A DNA stretch of 64,000 bases from Myxococcales bacterium UBA1238 (GTDB lineage: Bacteria > Myxococcota_A > Bradymonadia > UBA7976 > UBA1532): assembly GCA_002309015.1 (NCBI GenBank), contig DBWM01000043.1:8292-72291 (forward strand). The letters are read 5' to 3'. The position numbers and the translations under genes were made by a program. Below, piece by piece: positions 8,410-16,553 of the stretch. Position 1 is the first letter of the stretch; the number at the start of each line of letters is the position of its first letter. A model generated the notes under the pieces. The model saw only the letters and a program-made list of their open reading frames with translations. It did not search any database and was not told the DNA's origin.

Positions 8410-8695
8410 AGGAACCTTCCTCTCTCGCGAGCGTCCGCTCGCCCAGATGATTCGACAATTTTTATAACAGATTAAAAGAGATGAGAAGACTCGTCGTCAT
8501 CGTAGGCGGTGTGGATTTGTGGATCCTTCTCTATAACTCGGCACCCCACAAAGGTTTTCACTAATATTTCCGAGTGTAAATCATGGGGATTTTTTGCGCC
8601 GTTTTGGGGATAAAAACCCTGCCCTCAGATCTTACACAACCCTTAAACAATCTATTCACAGGTTTTATCCACAACCTGTGGAAAACATACCCTGA
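8410..8695. other. Intergenic region with DnaA-box cluster (candidate oriC)
   Basis: Upstream of dnaN there is a perfect DnaA box TTATCCACA at 8665-8673, an inverted TTTTCCACA at 8678-8686, and two one-mismatch sites to TTWTNCACA, CTATTCACA (8652-8660) and TCTTACACA (8630-8638), all within 57 bp. An AT-rich stretch lies near 8453-8480. No protein gene is evident. The position beside dnaN-recF is where many bacterial origins lie, but dnaA is absent from the window and no strand-skew calculation was possible. It also presumably holds the dnaN promoter. Confidence 0.5.
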
Positions 8696-9109
8696 TTACT
8701 CTGTAACCTCTGGATTTTCGGGATCTTTTTCTACAAACTCGATCGGTGAAAAGATCCTTGCGTGATGTCCGCCCGAATAACTGAACACGGATTTCTCCAG
8801 CCGCCCCAGGATCGTCCATTCGCCTTCCGGCTCCTGCGCAGCGAGGCTCATTAATTGCTCAAAAACACTATTATTTTCGTTTGATGCTTCGATATAGACG
8901 CGCTCGGTCCCCTGTTCATGGACGATCTCAAAATCGAGTTCCGGCTGAGCGATCAGACAGGACGCAGGGTTGTATCTCAGGCTGTAAACCCCCTTCCCTG
9001 AAACCAATTCAGGCAAATCCGATTTGGTCGACCGATGGCTCGAGCAAGCCAGGCATGCCAGGCAACCCACCATCATCAGTGATCGCTTCATCATCAATTT
9101 GCAGTTCAT
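8696..9109 (-). CDS. Small predicted lipoprotein, unknown function
   Basis: A 137-residue protein with a basic N-terminus and a short hydrophobic segment ending in LACLACSS, which looks like a lipoprotein signal with an imperfect lipobox (Cys at the -3 position). The remainder is soluble, acidic and without a motif I recognise. The start at 9109 is preferred on weak Shine-Dalgarno evidence; an ATG four codons upstream would place AAGG directly against the start codon. It lies between the candidate origin and divergent panB. Confidence 0.6.
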   Translation of the reverse strand: MNCKLMMKRSLMMVGCLACLACSSHRSTKSDLPELVSGKGVYSLRYNPASCLIAQPELDFEIVHEQGTERVYIEASNENNSVFEQLMSLAAQEPEGEWTILGRLEKSVFSYSGGHHARIFSPIEFVEKDPENPEVTE

Positions 9110-9272
9110 CGTAACAACCATCCTTTAACGAGTTTCTTTTGAACCCAACTGTGGTAATTTGCGCGCCCCACGCGGTTGGAAGAGCGGCGACTCCTGTGAG
9201 CGCGGCATCTTTGCGTACGCATCTCAACTTTTACCTTGGACCTGGAGCTTGCTGCCCGGGACGAGAGGTCAT

Positions 9273-10070
9273 ATGAAGCGCATTACTACTACTCAACTCC
9301 GCGAAATCCCTAAAAAAGGCTCGAAGATCGTCATGGTCACCTGCTATGACGCGACCTTTGCCCGCCTGGTCGATGAGTCCAATGTCGACGCTATCCTGAT
9401 CGGGGATTCCCTGGGCGCTGTCATTCAGGGGCATGATTACACCCTTCCCGTCACCGTAGACGATGTGATCTATCACGCCCGGGCGGTCGCAAGAGGCTGT
9501 TCCCGTCCGCATCTTGTAGGCGACATGCCCTTTGGAAGTTACCAGATTTCAAAAGAAATCGCGCTTCAAAATGCGATCCGCCTGCTCAAGGAAGGCGGCG
9601 TTCAGGCGGTCAAACTCGAAGGCGGCGAGCCGGTGGCCGAGACGGTGGCGCGCATGGTCGAGGTGGGCATTCCGGTCATGGGCCATCTCGGTTTAACGCC
9701 TCAGTCCGTGCATCAGATGGGCGGCTACAAGATTCAGGGTCGCACCCAGAGTGCCGGCGAGCGCCTTCTTCGCGACGCAAAGGCTCTCCAGGACGCCGGT
9801 TGCTACAGCCTGGTGTTAGAGGGCATCCCCGCTCAGCTCGCGGCTCAGGTGACCGAAATGCTCGAGATTCCCACCATCGGCATCGGCGCCGGTCCTTCCT
9901 GCGACGGCCAGGTGCTGGTGCTCCAGGACATGCTCGGCCTCAACATGGGCTTTACACCTAAATTCCTTAAGAAATACGCCGAGTTAGGTGAAACAACTAT
10001 TTCGGCATTAAACCATTATGCCGAAGAGGTGCGCGGCGGTCTCTTCCCCGATGCCGAGCATTCCCATTGA
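9273..10070 (+). CDS. panB: 3-methyl-2-oxobutanoate hydroxymethyltransferase (ketopantoate synthesis)
   Basis: A 265-residue cytosolic enzyme that adds a one-carbon unit from methylene-tetrahydrofolate to alpha-ketoisovalerate, the first step toward pantothenate and CoA. It has the magnesium-binding GDSLG motif, DMPFGSYQ, KLEGGE, MGHLGLTPQ and the C-terminal IGIGAG loop. The start at 9273 gives the family's usual length and follows GAGAGG; the 38 in-frame codons upstream do not resemble PanB. panC follows 94 bp downstream on the same strand; panD is not in the window. Confidence 0.97.
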   Translation: MKRITTTQLREIPKKGSKIVMVTCYDATFARLVDESNVDAILIGDSLGAVIQGHDYTLPVTVDDVIYHARAVARGCSRPHLVGDMPFGSYQISKEIALQNAIRLLKEGGVQAVKLEGGEPVAETVARMVEVGIPVMGHLGLTPQSVHQMGGYKIQGRTQSAGERLLRDAKALQDAGCYSLVLEGIPAQLAAQVTEMLEIPTIGIGAGPSCDGQVLVLQDMLGLNMGFTPKFLKKYAELGETTISALNHYAEEVRGGLFPDAEHSH

Positions 10071-10137
10071 TTTCTTGTCTTCTAAACTCAATCGACAATA
10101 TTCATATTCTGTAAATCGATTTATTTTTTAATGCATC

Positions 10138-10155
10138 TGCCTCTCATCAGAGGCA
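10138..10155 (+). promoter_or_regulatory. Hairpin over the panC ribosome-binding region
   Basis: A perfect 7-bp inverted repeat TGCCTCT/AGAGGCA with a 4-nt loop lies just before the panC start. The right arm contains AGAGG, the only Shine-Dalgarno-like sequence before the ATG at 10165, so folding of the mRNA would mask it. Whether this regulates panC is inference. Confidence 0.35.
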
Positions 10156-10164
10156 TCAGAATGA

Positions 10165-11022
10165 ATGGCAACAAGAATGAAAATCTTAAGAACCATCGCT
10201 GATCTTTACGCCTGGCGCTCTGCGCAAAAAGAAGCCCATCGACCCATCGCACTGGTGCCCACCATGGGCGCGCTTCACGAAGGCCATCTGAGTTTGATCC
10301 GGCGTGCAAAACAGGAAGCTGACGCCATTTTGGTCAGCATCTTTGTCAATCCCATCCAGTTTGGGCCCAAGGAAGATCTCGACAAATACCCCCGCGATTT
10401 TGAGGGAGATTGCAAAAAGGCGGAGTCAGCGGGCGCTTCGGCCGTTTTTGCGCCCACCCCCGAAGAGATGTACCCCGAGGGGTTCCAGACCCATGTCTCC
10501 GTTGGCCCCCTTTCCGAATGCCTCTGCGGCAAGAGCCGGCCGACCCATTTCGGTGGCGTATGCACGGTGGTCCTGAAGCTTTTTCTTGCAAGCGGATGCG
10601 ATATTGCACTGTTTGGGCAAAAAGATTACCAACAATATCAAGTCATTACCAGAATGGTTAAGGACTTGCACGTTCCGGTCAAATTAATTTCCTGCCCCAT
10701 CGTGCGCGAAGCCGACGGCCTCGCTTTGAGCAGCCGCAACACTTATCTGACGGCCGATGCGCGCAAAGCGGCCTTAAGCCTCCCTCGTGCCCTCGATGCG
10801 GTGGCCGATGCCTGGTCCAAAGGCGAGCGCAACCTCAAAGTGCTGCTTCAACCCGTAGGCGATGCGATCGCGAAGGCGGGCGGCAGGCTCGATTACGCCG
10901 AGATCCGTACAGCGGAAGGTCTGAAGGAGTTTGGAGAGAAGGCCGACTGCGATGCCGTACTGGCGGCGGCAGCGGTGTTCGATGGGGTGCGCCTGATCGA
11001 CAATCGTCTGCTCAGGTTTTGA
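10165..11022 (+). CDS. panC: Pantothenate synthetase
   Basis: A 285-residue ATP-dependent ligase joining pantoate and beta-alanine, of the class I tRNA-synthetase-like fold. The HIGH-type motif appears as MGALHEGHLSL, the pantoate site as FVNPIQFGPKEDLDKYPR, and the KMSKS-like loop as LSSRNTYL. The start is uncertain: ATG at 10165 or ATG at 10177 (MKILRTI). Its position after panB indicates a pantothenate unit, although a 94-bp gap with a hairpin intervenes. Confidence 0.97.
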   Translation: MATRMKILRTIADLYAWRSAQKEAHRPIALVPTMGALHEGHLSLIRRAKQEADAILVSIFVNPIQFGPKEDLDKYPRDFEGDCKKAESAGASAVFAPTPEEMYPEGFQTHVSVGPLSECLCGKSRPTHFGGVCTVVLKLFLASGCDIALFGQKDYQQYQVITRMVKDLHVPVKLISCPIVREADGLALSSRNTYLTADARKAALSLPRALDAVADAWSKGERNLKVLLQPVGDAIAKAGGRLDYAEIRTAEGLKEFGEKADCDAVLAAAAVFDGVRLIDNRLLRF

Positions 11023-11028
11023 GGGCGA

Positions 11029-11385
11029 TTAGATAAAGCTGAAGACGAAGCTCATCAGAGTCACGACGATCACGACGATAATAAAGGTCTTTAAACCTTT
11101 AATTTTAATACTCTTTTTGGGCAGGGTCGTGATCCAGAGCAAGAGCGCGTTCAGCAGGAACGGAAAGACGACGCGCCAGAGTCCCAGGGTGAGCACGGTG
11201 ACCAGGGTATTTCGCCCGATGATCCAGGTGCAAAACCGGCCGATGATGGCGCTCGCCACCGCAAAGATGGCGGCCGAAAAGATCGCATAGAGCGGTCTGT
11301 CGATCAGAATTTTATCTTTTGCGAAGAGCTTTAAGCCCCAAAAGAGGGCAGCGATCAGCAAGACGTGAACGATAAAAGCAATCAA
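11029..11385 (-). CDS. Small multi-pass membrane protein, unknown
   Basis: A 118-residue protein that is nearly all hydrophobic, with about four predicted membrane helices (around residues 2-18, 33-50, 62-87 and 99-117) separated by short Lys/Arg-containing loops. No family recognised; size and topology resemble small holin-like membrane proteins, but that is only a shape comparison. Its start overlaps the stop of the upstream methyltransferase gene by 4 bp, so it is the third gene of a minus-strand unit beginning with prmC. Confidence 0.65.
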   Translation of the reverse strand: MIAFIVHVLLIAALFWGLKLFAKDKILIDRPLYAIFSAAIFAVASAIIGRFCTWIIGRNTLVTVLTLGLWRVVFPFLLNALLLWITTLPKKSIKIKGLKTFIIVVIVVTLMSFVFSFI

Positions 11386-12089
11386 GGCACACCTCCGTAA
11401 GCCATGCGTTCAACGATCAATCCCCCCAGGTCGCGCCCTGCGAGGATCAGGCAGCGGGAATCCAGGCCGCGATCGTCGGTTAAAAAGCGCAAGGTTTTGA
11501 TTTGCAAATTTTGTTCCGCAAAAGCCGTACAAACTGCGGCTAACCGATTGGAATCAAACAAAAAAATCGTTCTCCCCCGAGGATTTAAAGCGCGCGCTGC
11601 GGCGGCTGCAAAATCCCTCAGGGTTCCATGTAACGCGTGGGTCGCGGCCGCTTTTTCGGGCATGCGGCTCTGTCGGCCCCAGCCTGGCTCATAAAAAGGC
11701 GGGTTCGAGATGACCAAATCGAACGCTCGTGGAGCGACAGGCATTTGCCGCACATCTGCGCAAACGGTCTGAACGTCTTTCAAAGCGGCCATCTTAAAGT
11801 TTCGCTGCGCCTGAGAAGCCGATTCTGCCTGCAATTCCAGGCCAATACAGGGTCCCAGTTCCGGATAGATCGCTTTGAGCGCGAGCAGCAGCACGCCATT
11901 GCCGGTTCCCAAATCGAGCACGCGATCGCCAGGCCTTGCAGGGCAAAACCGCGCCAGATCGAACGCCCAGGGACAAGGCGAAAAGCCCTTTCGATTCGCG
12001 ATCATCGCGCCCTGCCCCAAGGGAACGAGCTGCTCGCCCGCCTTCAACTCCACCTGAGCTTCCTTTAAGAGATCGTCAAAGCATCTCAT
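11382..12089 (-). CDS. TrmN6-like adenine-N6 methyltransferase
   Basis: A 235-residue SAM-dependent methyltransferase with the SAM-binding motif VLDLGTGNGVLLLAL near residue 57 and the catalytic NPPF motif (VISNPPFYEPG) that marks N6-adenine or N5-glutamine methylation. The residues after NPPF and the early motif LGQGAMIANRKGFS fit the tRNA1(Val) adenine-37 N6-methyltransferase group (YfiC/TrmN6). The exact substrate is inferred from this similarity. It overlaps prmC upstream and the small membrane protein downstream by 4 bp each. Confidence 0.82.
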   Translation of the reverse strand: MRCFDDLLKEAQVELKAGEQLVPLGQGAMIANRKGFSPCPWAFDLARFCPARPGDRVLDLGTGNGVLLLALKAIYPELGPCIGLELQAESASQAQRNFKMAALKDVQTVCADVRQMPVAPRAFDLVISNPPFYEPGWGRQSRMPEKAAATHALHGTLRDFAAAAARALNPRGRTIFLFDSNRLAAVCTAFAEQNLQIKTLRFLTDDRGLDSRCLILAGRDLGGLIVERMAYGGVP

Positions 12090-12943
12090 GCATCTGTCCG
12101 AATGGCTGTAATAAAGCGATCCTGCTTTGCGTAGTCCTTATGGATCTCGACTTCCTTTAACTCTTTGTAATTTAAGCAAATTTCAGAAGCCGATGGGCCC
12201 TGGTCGTAACCGATTTCAAAGATCAGAAGGCCGCCTGGCTTTAAGTGATCGATCGCCTGCGGCACGAGCTTTCGGATGCAATCCAGGCCGTCGGGACCGC
12301 CGTCCAATGCCAGAAGGGGCTCATATTGCTGCACATCGGGCATGAGCGTCGGGATCACATCCGATGCGATGTAAGGCGGGTTTGAGATGATCACATCGAA
12401 GAGCCCTTCCGCCTTTTCGAGCAAGTCGCTTTTTACAAAATCTGATTTAATGTTGAGCAGTTGAGCGTTCTTTTGGGCGACTTCGAGGGCCTCTTCCGAA
12501 ACATCAAAACCGATGCATTCTGCCGTCTTGCATTCGTCCGCCAGGGTGAGGGCGATGCAGCCTGAACCGGTACCCACATCGGCAATGCGCGGATCGATGT
12601 GATCTTTAAGCCATTTTAACACATATTCGATCAGTTCTTCTGTCTCTGGGCGGGGGATCAGTACGCGGTTATCGACGTAGAAATCATGCTGCCAGAAGCC
12701 GCGGCTGTTCAGGATATGGGCCACCGGTTCGAACTGAGCGCGCCGCTGAACGTAAGATCGAATGAGCGCCCGTTCAGACTCATTTACGGGTCGATCAAAA
12801 TCGCGATAGAGCCCGATGCGATCGAGCCCCACCGCGTGAGCGATCAGAAGCTCCGCGTCTAACCGATGAGAATCTATGCCTTTTTTTGAAAAATATTCAG
12901 AAGTCCACTGAAGGATTGAGCGAAGGGTCCAGACCTGTTGCAT
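12086..12943 (-). CDS. prmC: Peptide chain release factor N5-glutamine methyltransferase
   Basis: A 285-residue methyltransferase that modifies the Gln of the GGQ motif in release factors RF1 and RF2. It has an N-terminal helical substrate domain, the IPRPETEELIEYVL segment typical of PrmC, the SAM motif VGTGSGCIALTLA, and the catalytic NPPY motif (SNPPYIASDVIP). ATG at 12943 was preferred over an in-frame TTG four codons upstream. prfA, its common partner, is not adjacent. Confidence 0.95.
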   Translation of the reverse strand: MQQVWTLRSILQWTSEYFSKKGIDSHRLDAELLIAHAVGLDRIGLYRDFDRPVNESERALIRSYVQRRAQFEPVAHILNSRGFWQHDFYVDNRVLIPRPETEELIEYVLKWLKDHIDPRIADVGTGSGCIALTLADECKTAECIGFDVSEEALEVAQKNAQLLNIKSDFVKSDLLEKAEGLFDVIISNPPYIASDVIPTLMPDVQQYEPLLALDGGPDGLDCIRKLVPQAIDHLKPGGLLIFEIGYDQGPSASEICLNYKELKEVEIHKDYAKQDRFITAIRTDA

Positions 12944-13023
12944 GGCGCACCGCAAAAAAAATCCGGCTCAAAAGAGCATGCCCGCCTGCGGCCGTCAAGA
13001 GCGATATTTGTGATGGGATGTGA

Positions 13024-13323
13024 TCAATGTATCGTAGGATGCGCCGCCATCAGATGCGAATCGAGCACCCTGAAATACATGAATACGATGAGATCGAGCG
13101 TCGATTCCGGCAAAGCGTTGATGTAATGCATGCGATCCGCGCTGCCAGAGATGTTGCGCAATGTCTTTAAAGCGGAATGTGCATCCAGCAGACCGGATTC
13201 GTTGATGAGATCGCGATCCAGATGCTCAAAAGCCCTGCGAATCGAACTCGATTCAAACAGAGGATGACTGCCGCGCAAACCTGCATCGATCAAATCTGAT
13301 GAAATACCATTGAGCTGAGCCAT
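13024..13323 (-). CDS. Hypothetical protein
   Basis: A 99-residue, predominantly helical protein (MAQLNGISSDLIDAG start) with no recognised motif and no membrane segment. The C-terminal third is more hydrophobic (LDLIVFMYFRVLDSHLM). An AGGA sequence lies about 13 bases before the ATG. It stands alone between prmC and dapB on the same strand. It may be real, but the evidence is only an open frame of moderate length in an otherwise empty gap. Confidence 0.45.
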   Translation of the reverse strand: MAQLNGISSDLIDAGLRGSHPLFESSSIRRAFEHLDRDLINESGLLDAHSALKTLRNISGSADRMHYINALPESTLDLIVFMYFRVLDSHLMAAHPTIH

Positions 13324-13416
13324 ATGATTTTTATCGATCCTATGAAGTCGAACTCACCCGTTAAACGTACGAATCTTCCGCAGAAGCTGCAAATTTTTTA
13401 TTTAACTCCGCTCATA

Positions 13417-14154
13417 TCAAAGGTTTTTTAAAAGATGAGCTAAGAGGTCGTTCATGCCATAAACGCCGGGTGACTGCGTTTTGACCCATCGGGCCGCCCT
13501 GAGCGCGCCTTGCGCAAAGATGCCTCGATCGGTCGCGCGATGGGTCAGTTCGATGCGTTCGCCCTCACCCAAAAAATACACCGTGTGTTCGCCGGTCACA
13601 TCGCCGCCTCGCAATGCAGCGACGCCGATCTCCTGCGGTTGCCTGGGATGGCCCGCGCCCCATCGGGGAGAAGACAGGATCTCGCGATCCTTTGCGACTG
13701 CTGTGATGGCTTGCGCCAGTTGCAGCGCCGTTCCGCTCGGTGCGTCCGCCTTGCGCTTGTGGTGGAGCTCGGCAATTTCGATGTCGAAGTCTTCGAGCAT
13801 GCAGGCCGCGCGTCGCGAAAGATCGGCTAACACCGCGATTCCTAAGCTAAAATTGGAGCTTATAAATACGGGTCGTTGCCTGGCCAGAGCGCAAATCGCT
13901 TCGGTTTGAGCTTCCGTTCGTCCCGTCACGCCGGTCACCAGCGCGGCCTTGCTCTGTTCCAGATGCGCCAGCAAATCTTCCGTCGCCGAAGCGAGCGAAA
14001 AATCGATGACCACGTCGCAGTCTTTAAAAGCATCCAGGGAGGCCGACTGGTGATCGATGCCTGCGCGAAGCTGAAAATCCGCAAACTGAGGCAAAAGCGC
14101 CTGAATGCATCGCCCCATCCGGCCGTTGGCGCCAAAAATCCCTAATGAAATCAT
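13417..14154 (-). CDS. dapB: 4-hydroxy-tetrahydrodipicolinate reductase
   Basis: A 245-residue NAD(P)H-dependent reductase of the lysine/diaminopimelate pathway. The dinucleotide-binding motif GIFGANGRMGRC is at the N-terminus and the catalytic signature ELHHKRKADAPSGTAL (His and Lys) lies near residue 150. It overlaps dapA by 4 bp, so the enzymes producing and consuming hydroxy-tetrahydrodipicolinate are translationally coupled. The product feeds both lysine and peptidoglycan. Confidence 0.97.
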   Translation of the reverse strand: MISLGIFGANGRMGRCIQALLPQFADFQLRAGIDHQSASLDAFKDCDVVIDFSLASATEDLLAHLEQSKAALVTGVTGRTEAQTEAICALARQRPVFISSNFSLGIAVLADLSRRAACMLEDFDIEIAELHHKRKADAPSGTALQLAQAITAVAKDREILSSPRWGAGHPRQPQEIGVAALRGGDVTGEHTVYFLGEGERIELTHRATDRGIFAQGALRAARWVKTQSPGVYGMNDLLAHLLKNL

Positions 14155-15029
14155 GCGAGTTTAAGCTCCACGTCGTTGCAGATCTGGAGGAGTTTTTCTT
14201 TGGTCGTTTCGCCCGGCTCCACCAGCGGAAGGCGCATTTCGGGTTTCATGCTGTCATATTGATGAGACATCACCCATTTAACGGGACCAGGGCTGGTCTC
14301 AATAAACAGGCCCTGAAGCAGCGGCAAAAAGCGCAAATGCAGCGCCCGTGCGGTATTCCAGTCGCCTTTTTGGGCCGCCTCATACATCTGCACCATCTCT
14401 TTCGGAATCACATTCGATGCTACAGAAATGACACCCTGTCCCCCTAACGCGTAGAGCGTAAAGGCGGTCGCATCGTCGCCCGAAATCAACAAAAAGTCCT
14501 TGTCGCAGGCGCGTTTAATCTGACCGGCAAAGGTCATGTTGCCGGTCGCTTCTTTGATGCCCACGATGTTTTCAACCTGGCTCAGGCGCGCGATGGTTTC
14601 AACCGCAAGGGAGCATCCGGTGCGTGAAGGGACGTTGTAAAGGATGATGGGCCAGGGAGAAACGGCTTTTGCGATGGCCGAAAAATGCTGAAAGAGGCCT
14701 TCCTGGGTGGGCTTGTTGTAATAGGGGGTGACCGCAAGGCCCGCGTTTGCGCCCAAATCCCGCGCTTTTTTCGCCAGTTGAATCGTCTGCTCGGTCTCGT
14801 TGGTGCCGATGCCTGCGATGACGGGGCATTTCACCTTCTTCAGGATCGCTTTTAAGACCTGCTCGCGCTCTTCCAGGTTCATCGTGGCCGCTTCCCCGGT
14901 GGTTGCGCAGGCGACGATGCCGTGAACATGGGCCTCCATCTGGCGCTCCAGGATCGCATCCAGGGTGACAAAATCGATTTTCTTTTGAGCAAAGGGTGTG
15001 ACGAGGGCGGTATAAACACCGTTAAACAT
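14151..15029 (-). CDS. dapA: 4-hydroxy-tetrahydrodipicolinate synthase
   Basis: A 292-residue TIM-barrel aldolase condensing pyruvate with aspartate semialdehyde. The ACATTGEAATM segment holds the threonine pair of the active site, the Tyr is in LYNVPSRTG, and the Schiff-base Lys is in VGIKEATG. Length and motifs match the DapA family rather than related N-acetylneuraminate lyases, and the adjacent dapB confirms the role. It is the first gene of the dapA-dapB unit; a 220-bp divergent intergenic region separates it from the deaminase gene. Confidence 0.97.
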   Translation of the reverse strand: MFNGVYTALVTPFAQKKIDFVTLDAILERQMEAHVHGIVACATTGEAATMNLEEREQVLKAILKKVKCPVIAGIGTNETEQTIQLAKKARDLGANAGLAVTPYYNKPTQEGLFQHFSAIAKAVSPWPIILYNVPSRTGCSLAVETIARLSQVENIVGIKEATGNMTFAGQIKRACDKDFLLISGDDATAFTLYALGGQGVISVASNVIPKEMVQMYEAAQKGDWNTARALHLRFLPLLQGLFIETSPGPVKWVMSHQYDSMKPEMRLPLVEPGETTKEKLLQICNDVELKLA

Positions 15030-15249
15030 GAACGAACTCCGCTTTCAAAACAGCGCAACCATTGAAGAACATTAAATTTTTTGTTCTTTTCGGGTTGCGC
15101 ATCCGGTTGAAATTCAACTTTAATTATACTGAATTAAAGATGCGTTCATACTCATTTTTGAAGACCATTTTTTTCAAAGGGGACAGTTGACGATCTTTAA
15201 GGCTATAGGTAAAAACAGAAAATTTTTTCTGCGCATTTGAGAGGCGGCC

Positions 15250-16491
15250 GTGACTCAGGAAATTACCGAAAGCTTCATTCGCGATCTTCCCAAAACCGAT
15301 TTGCATGTCCATCTGGACGGTTCGATCCGCATCAACACGCTGATCGAGCTTGCGCGCGATTATTCAGTAGAATTGCCCAGTTATACCGAAGAAGGTCTCC
15401 GCGAGCTGGTCTTCAAGGACCGCTACGAAAACCTCGTCGAGTATCTGGCGGGATTTGCTTACACGGGCGCGGTTTTGCAGAGCGAGGTGGCGCTCGAGCG
15501 CTGCGCTTACGAGTTCGGCGTCGACAACTATTCCGAAGGCGTGCGCTATTTTGAGGTCCGCTTCGCGCCTCAGCAGCATATCCACGAATATCTGAACTGC
15601 CTGACGGTTTTGCGCGCCGTCGACCGCGGCTTAAAGCGCGCGCGCGACGAATTCAATAAGCGTCCCGAGGTCATTTCGGGGGCCGAACCGCATTACGAGT
15701 ACGGCATCATCGTTTGCGCGATGCGCATGTTCAACGAGCATTTCAGCGAGTACTACCGCAACCTGATCCGCGTCCATCAGCATGCCCCCATCAAAGAGAT
15801 TTTTGGCCTGGCATCGCTGGAGTTAGCGCGCGCATCGGTATCAGCCCGAAACGAATACGGCATCCCGATCGTCGGCTTTGACTTGGCCGGCGCCGAAGCG
15901 GGTTATCCGCCGGACGATCACATCGCGGCTTACAGCTATGTGCACAAAAACTTTATGAAAAAGACGGTGCACGCGGGCGAGGCCTATGGTCCCGAAAGCA
16001 TTTTCCAGGCGATCACCGATCTGCACGCCGACCGCATCGGTCACGGCACCCATCTGCTCGATCCCAATGAAATCCGCGATCCTGAAATCAAAGACCGCGA
16101 AGCCTATGTCCAGCAGCTCAGCGAATATATTGCGGATCGCCGGATCACCCTCGAAGTCTGCCTGACGAGCAACATCCAGACCACGCCTCACATCAAGTCG
16201 CTTCAGGATCATCCCTTCGCGACCTTCCGCAAACATCGCCTTTCGACCACCCTCTGCACCGACAACCGGACGGTCAGCAACACGACGATGACCCACGAGC
16301 TTCTGATGGCCTGCGAGGAGTTAGGGCTCACGCGGAGCGATTTGAAGTCGACGATCGTTTACGGTTTTAAGCGCAGCTTCATGCCGGGCACCTATCTCGA
16401 AAAGCGTAAGTATGTGCGCGAAATCATTAACTATTACGAAAAGATCGAATGCGATTACTACGGTGAGAACGGCCGTTCCAGCACGCTTTGA
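15250..16491 (+). CDS. Adenosine deaminase family protein
   Basis: A 413-residue zinc-dependent amidohydrolase that probably converts adenosine to inosine. It has the metal site TDLHVHLDGS, the catalytic HAGEAYGPESI, GHGTHLL, and a C-terminal CTDNRTVSN motif resembling the TDN variant of actinobacterial adenosine deaminases rather than the TDDP form of E. coli or human. It is about 80 residues longer than E. coli Add, so adenine or aminofutalosine deaminase activity cannot be excluded. The start is a GTG at 15250 preceded by GAGAGG. Confidence 0.88.
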   Translation: MTQEITESFIRDLPKTDLHVHLDGSIRINTLIELARDYSVELPSYTEEGLRELVFKDRYENLVEYLAGFAYTGAVLQSEVALERCAYEFGVDNYSEGVRYFEVRFAPQQHIHEYLNCLTVLRAVDRGLKRARDEFNKRPEVISGAEPHYEYGIIVCAMRMFNEHFSEYYRNLIRVHQHAPIKEIFGLASLELARASVSARNEYGIPIVGFDLAGAEAGYPPDDHIAAYSYVHKNFMKKTVHAGEAYGPESIFQAITDLHADRIGHGTHLLDPNEIRDPEIKDREAYVQQLSEYIADRRITLEVCLTSNIQTTPHIKSLQDHPFATFRKHRLSTTLCTDNRTVSNTTMTHELLMACEELGLTRSDLKSTIVYGFKRSFMPGTYLEKRKYVREIINYYEKIECDYYGENGRSSTL

Positions 16492-16553
16492 TGGGGCGCT
16501 TTTTAAGAGCGCTCCCCTCCTTTCCTCTCTTCTGACTCGTTATCGGAATTCTC

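Noticed and set aside
9159..9272. N-terminal extension of PanB
   Set aside because: The 38 upstream codons do not resemble PanB; the ATG at 9273 has a ribosome site and gives the family length.
15124..15312. Small minus-strand gene of 62 codons
   Set aside because: It overlaps the 5' end of the adenosine deaminase gene on the other strand, has no ribosome site and no similarity.
16493..16520. Terminator between the deaminase gene and ffh
   Set aside because: An imperfect GC-rich hairpin is present but no T-run follows it, so an intrinsic terminator is not supported.
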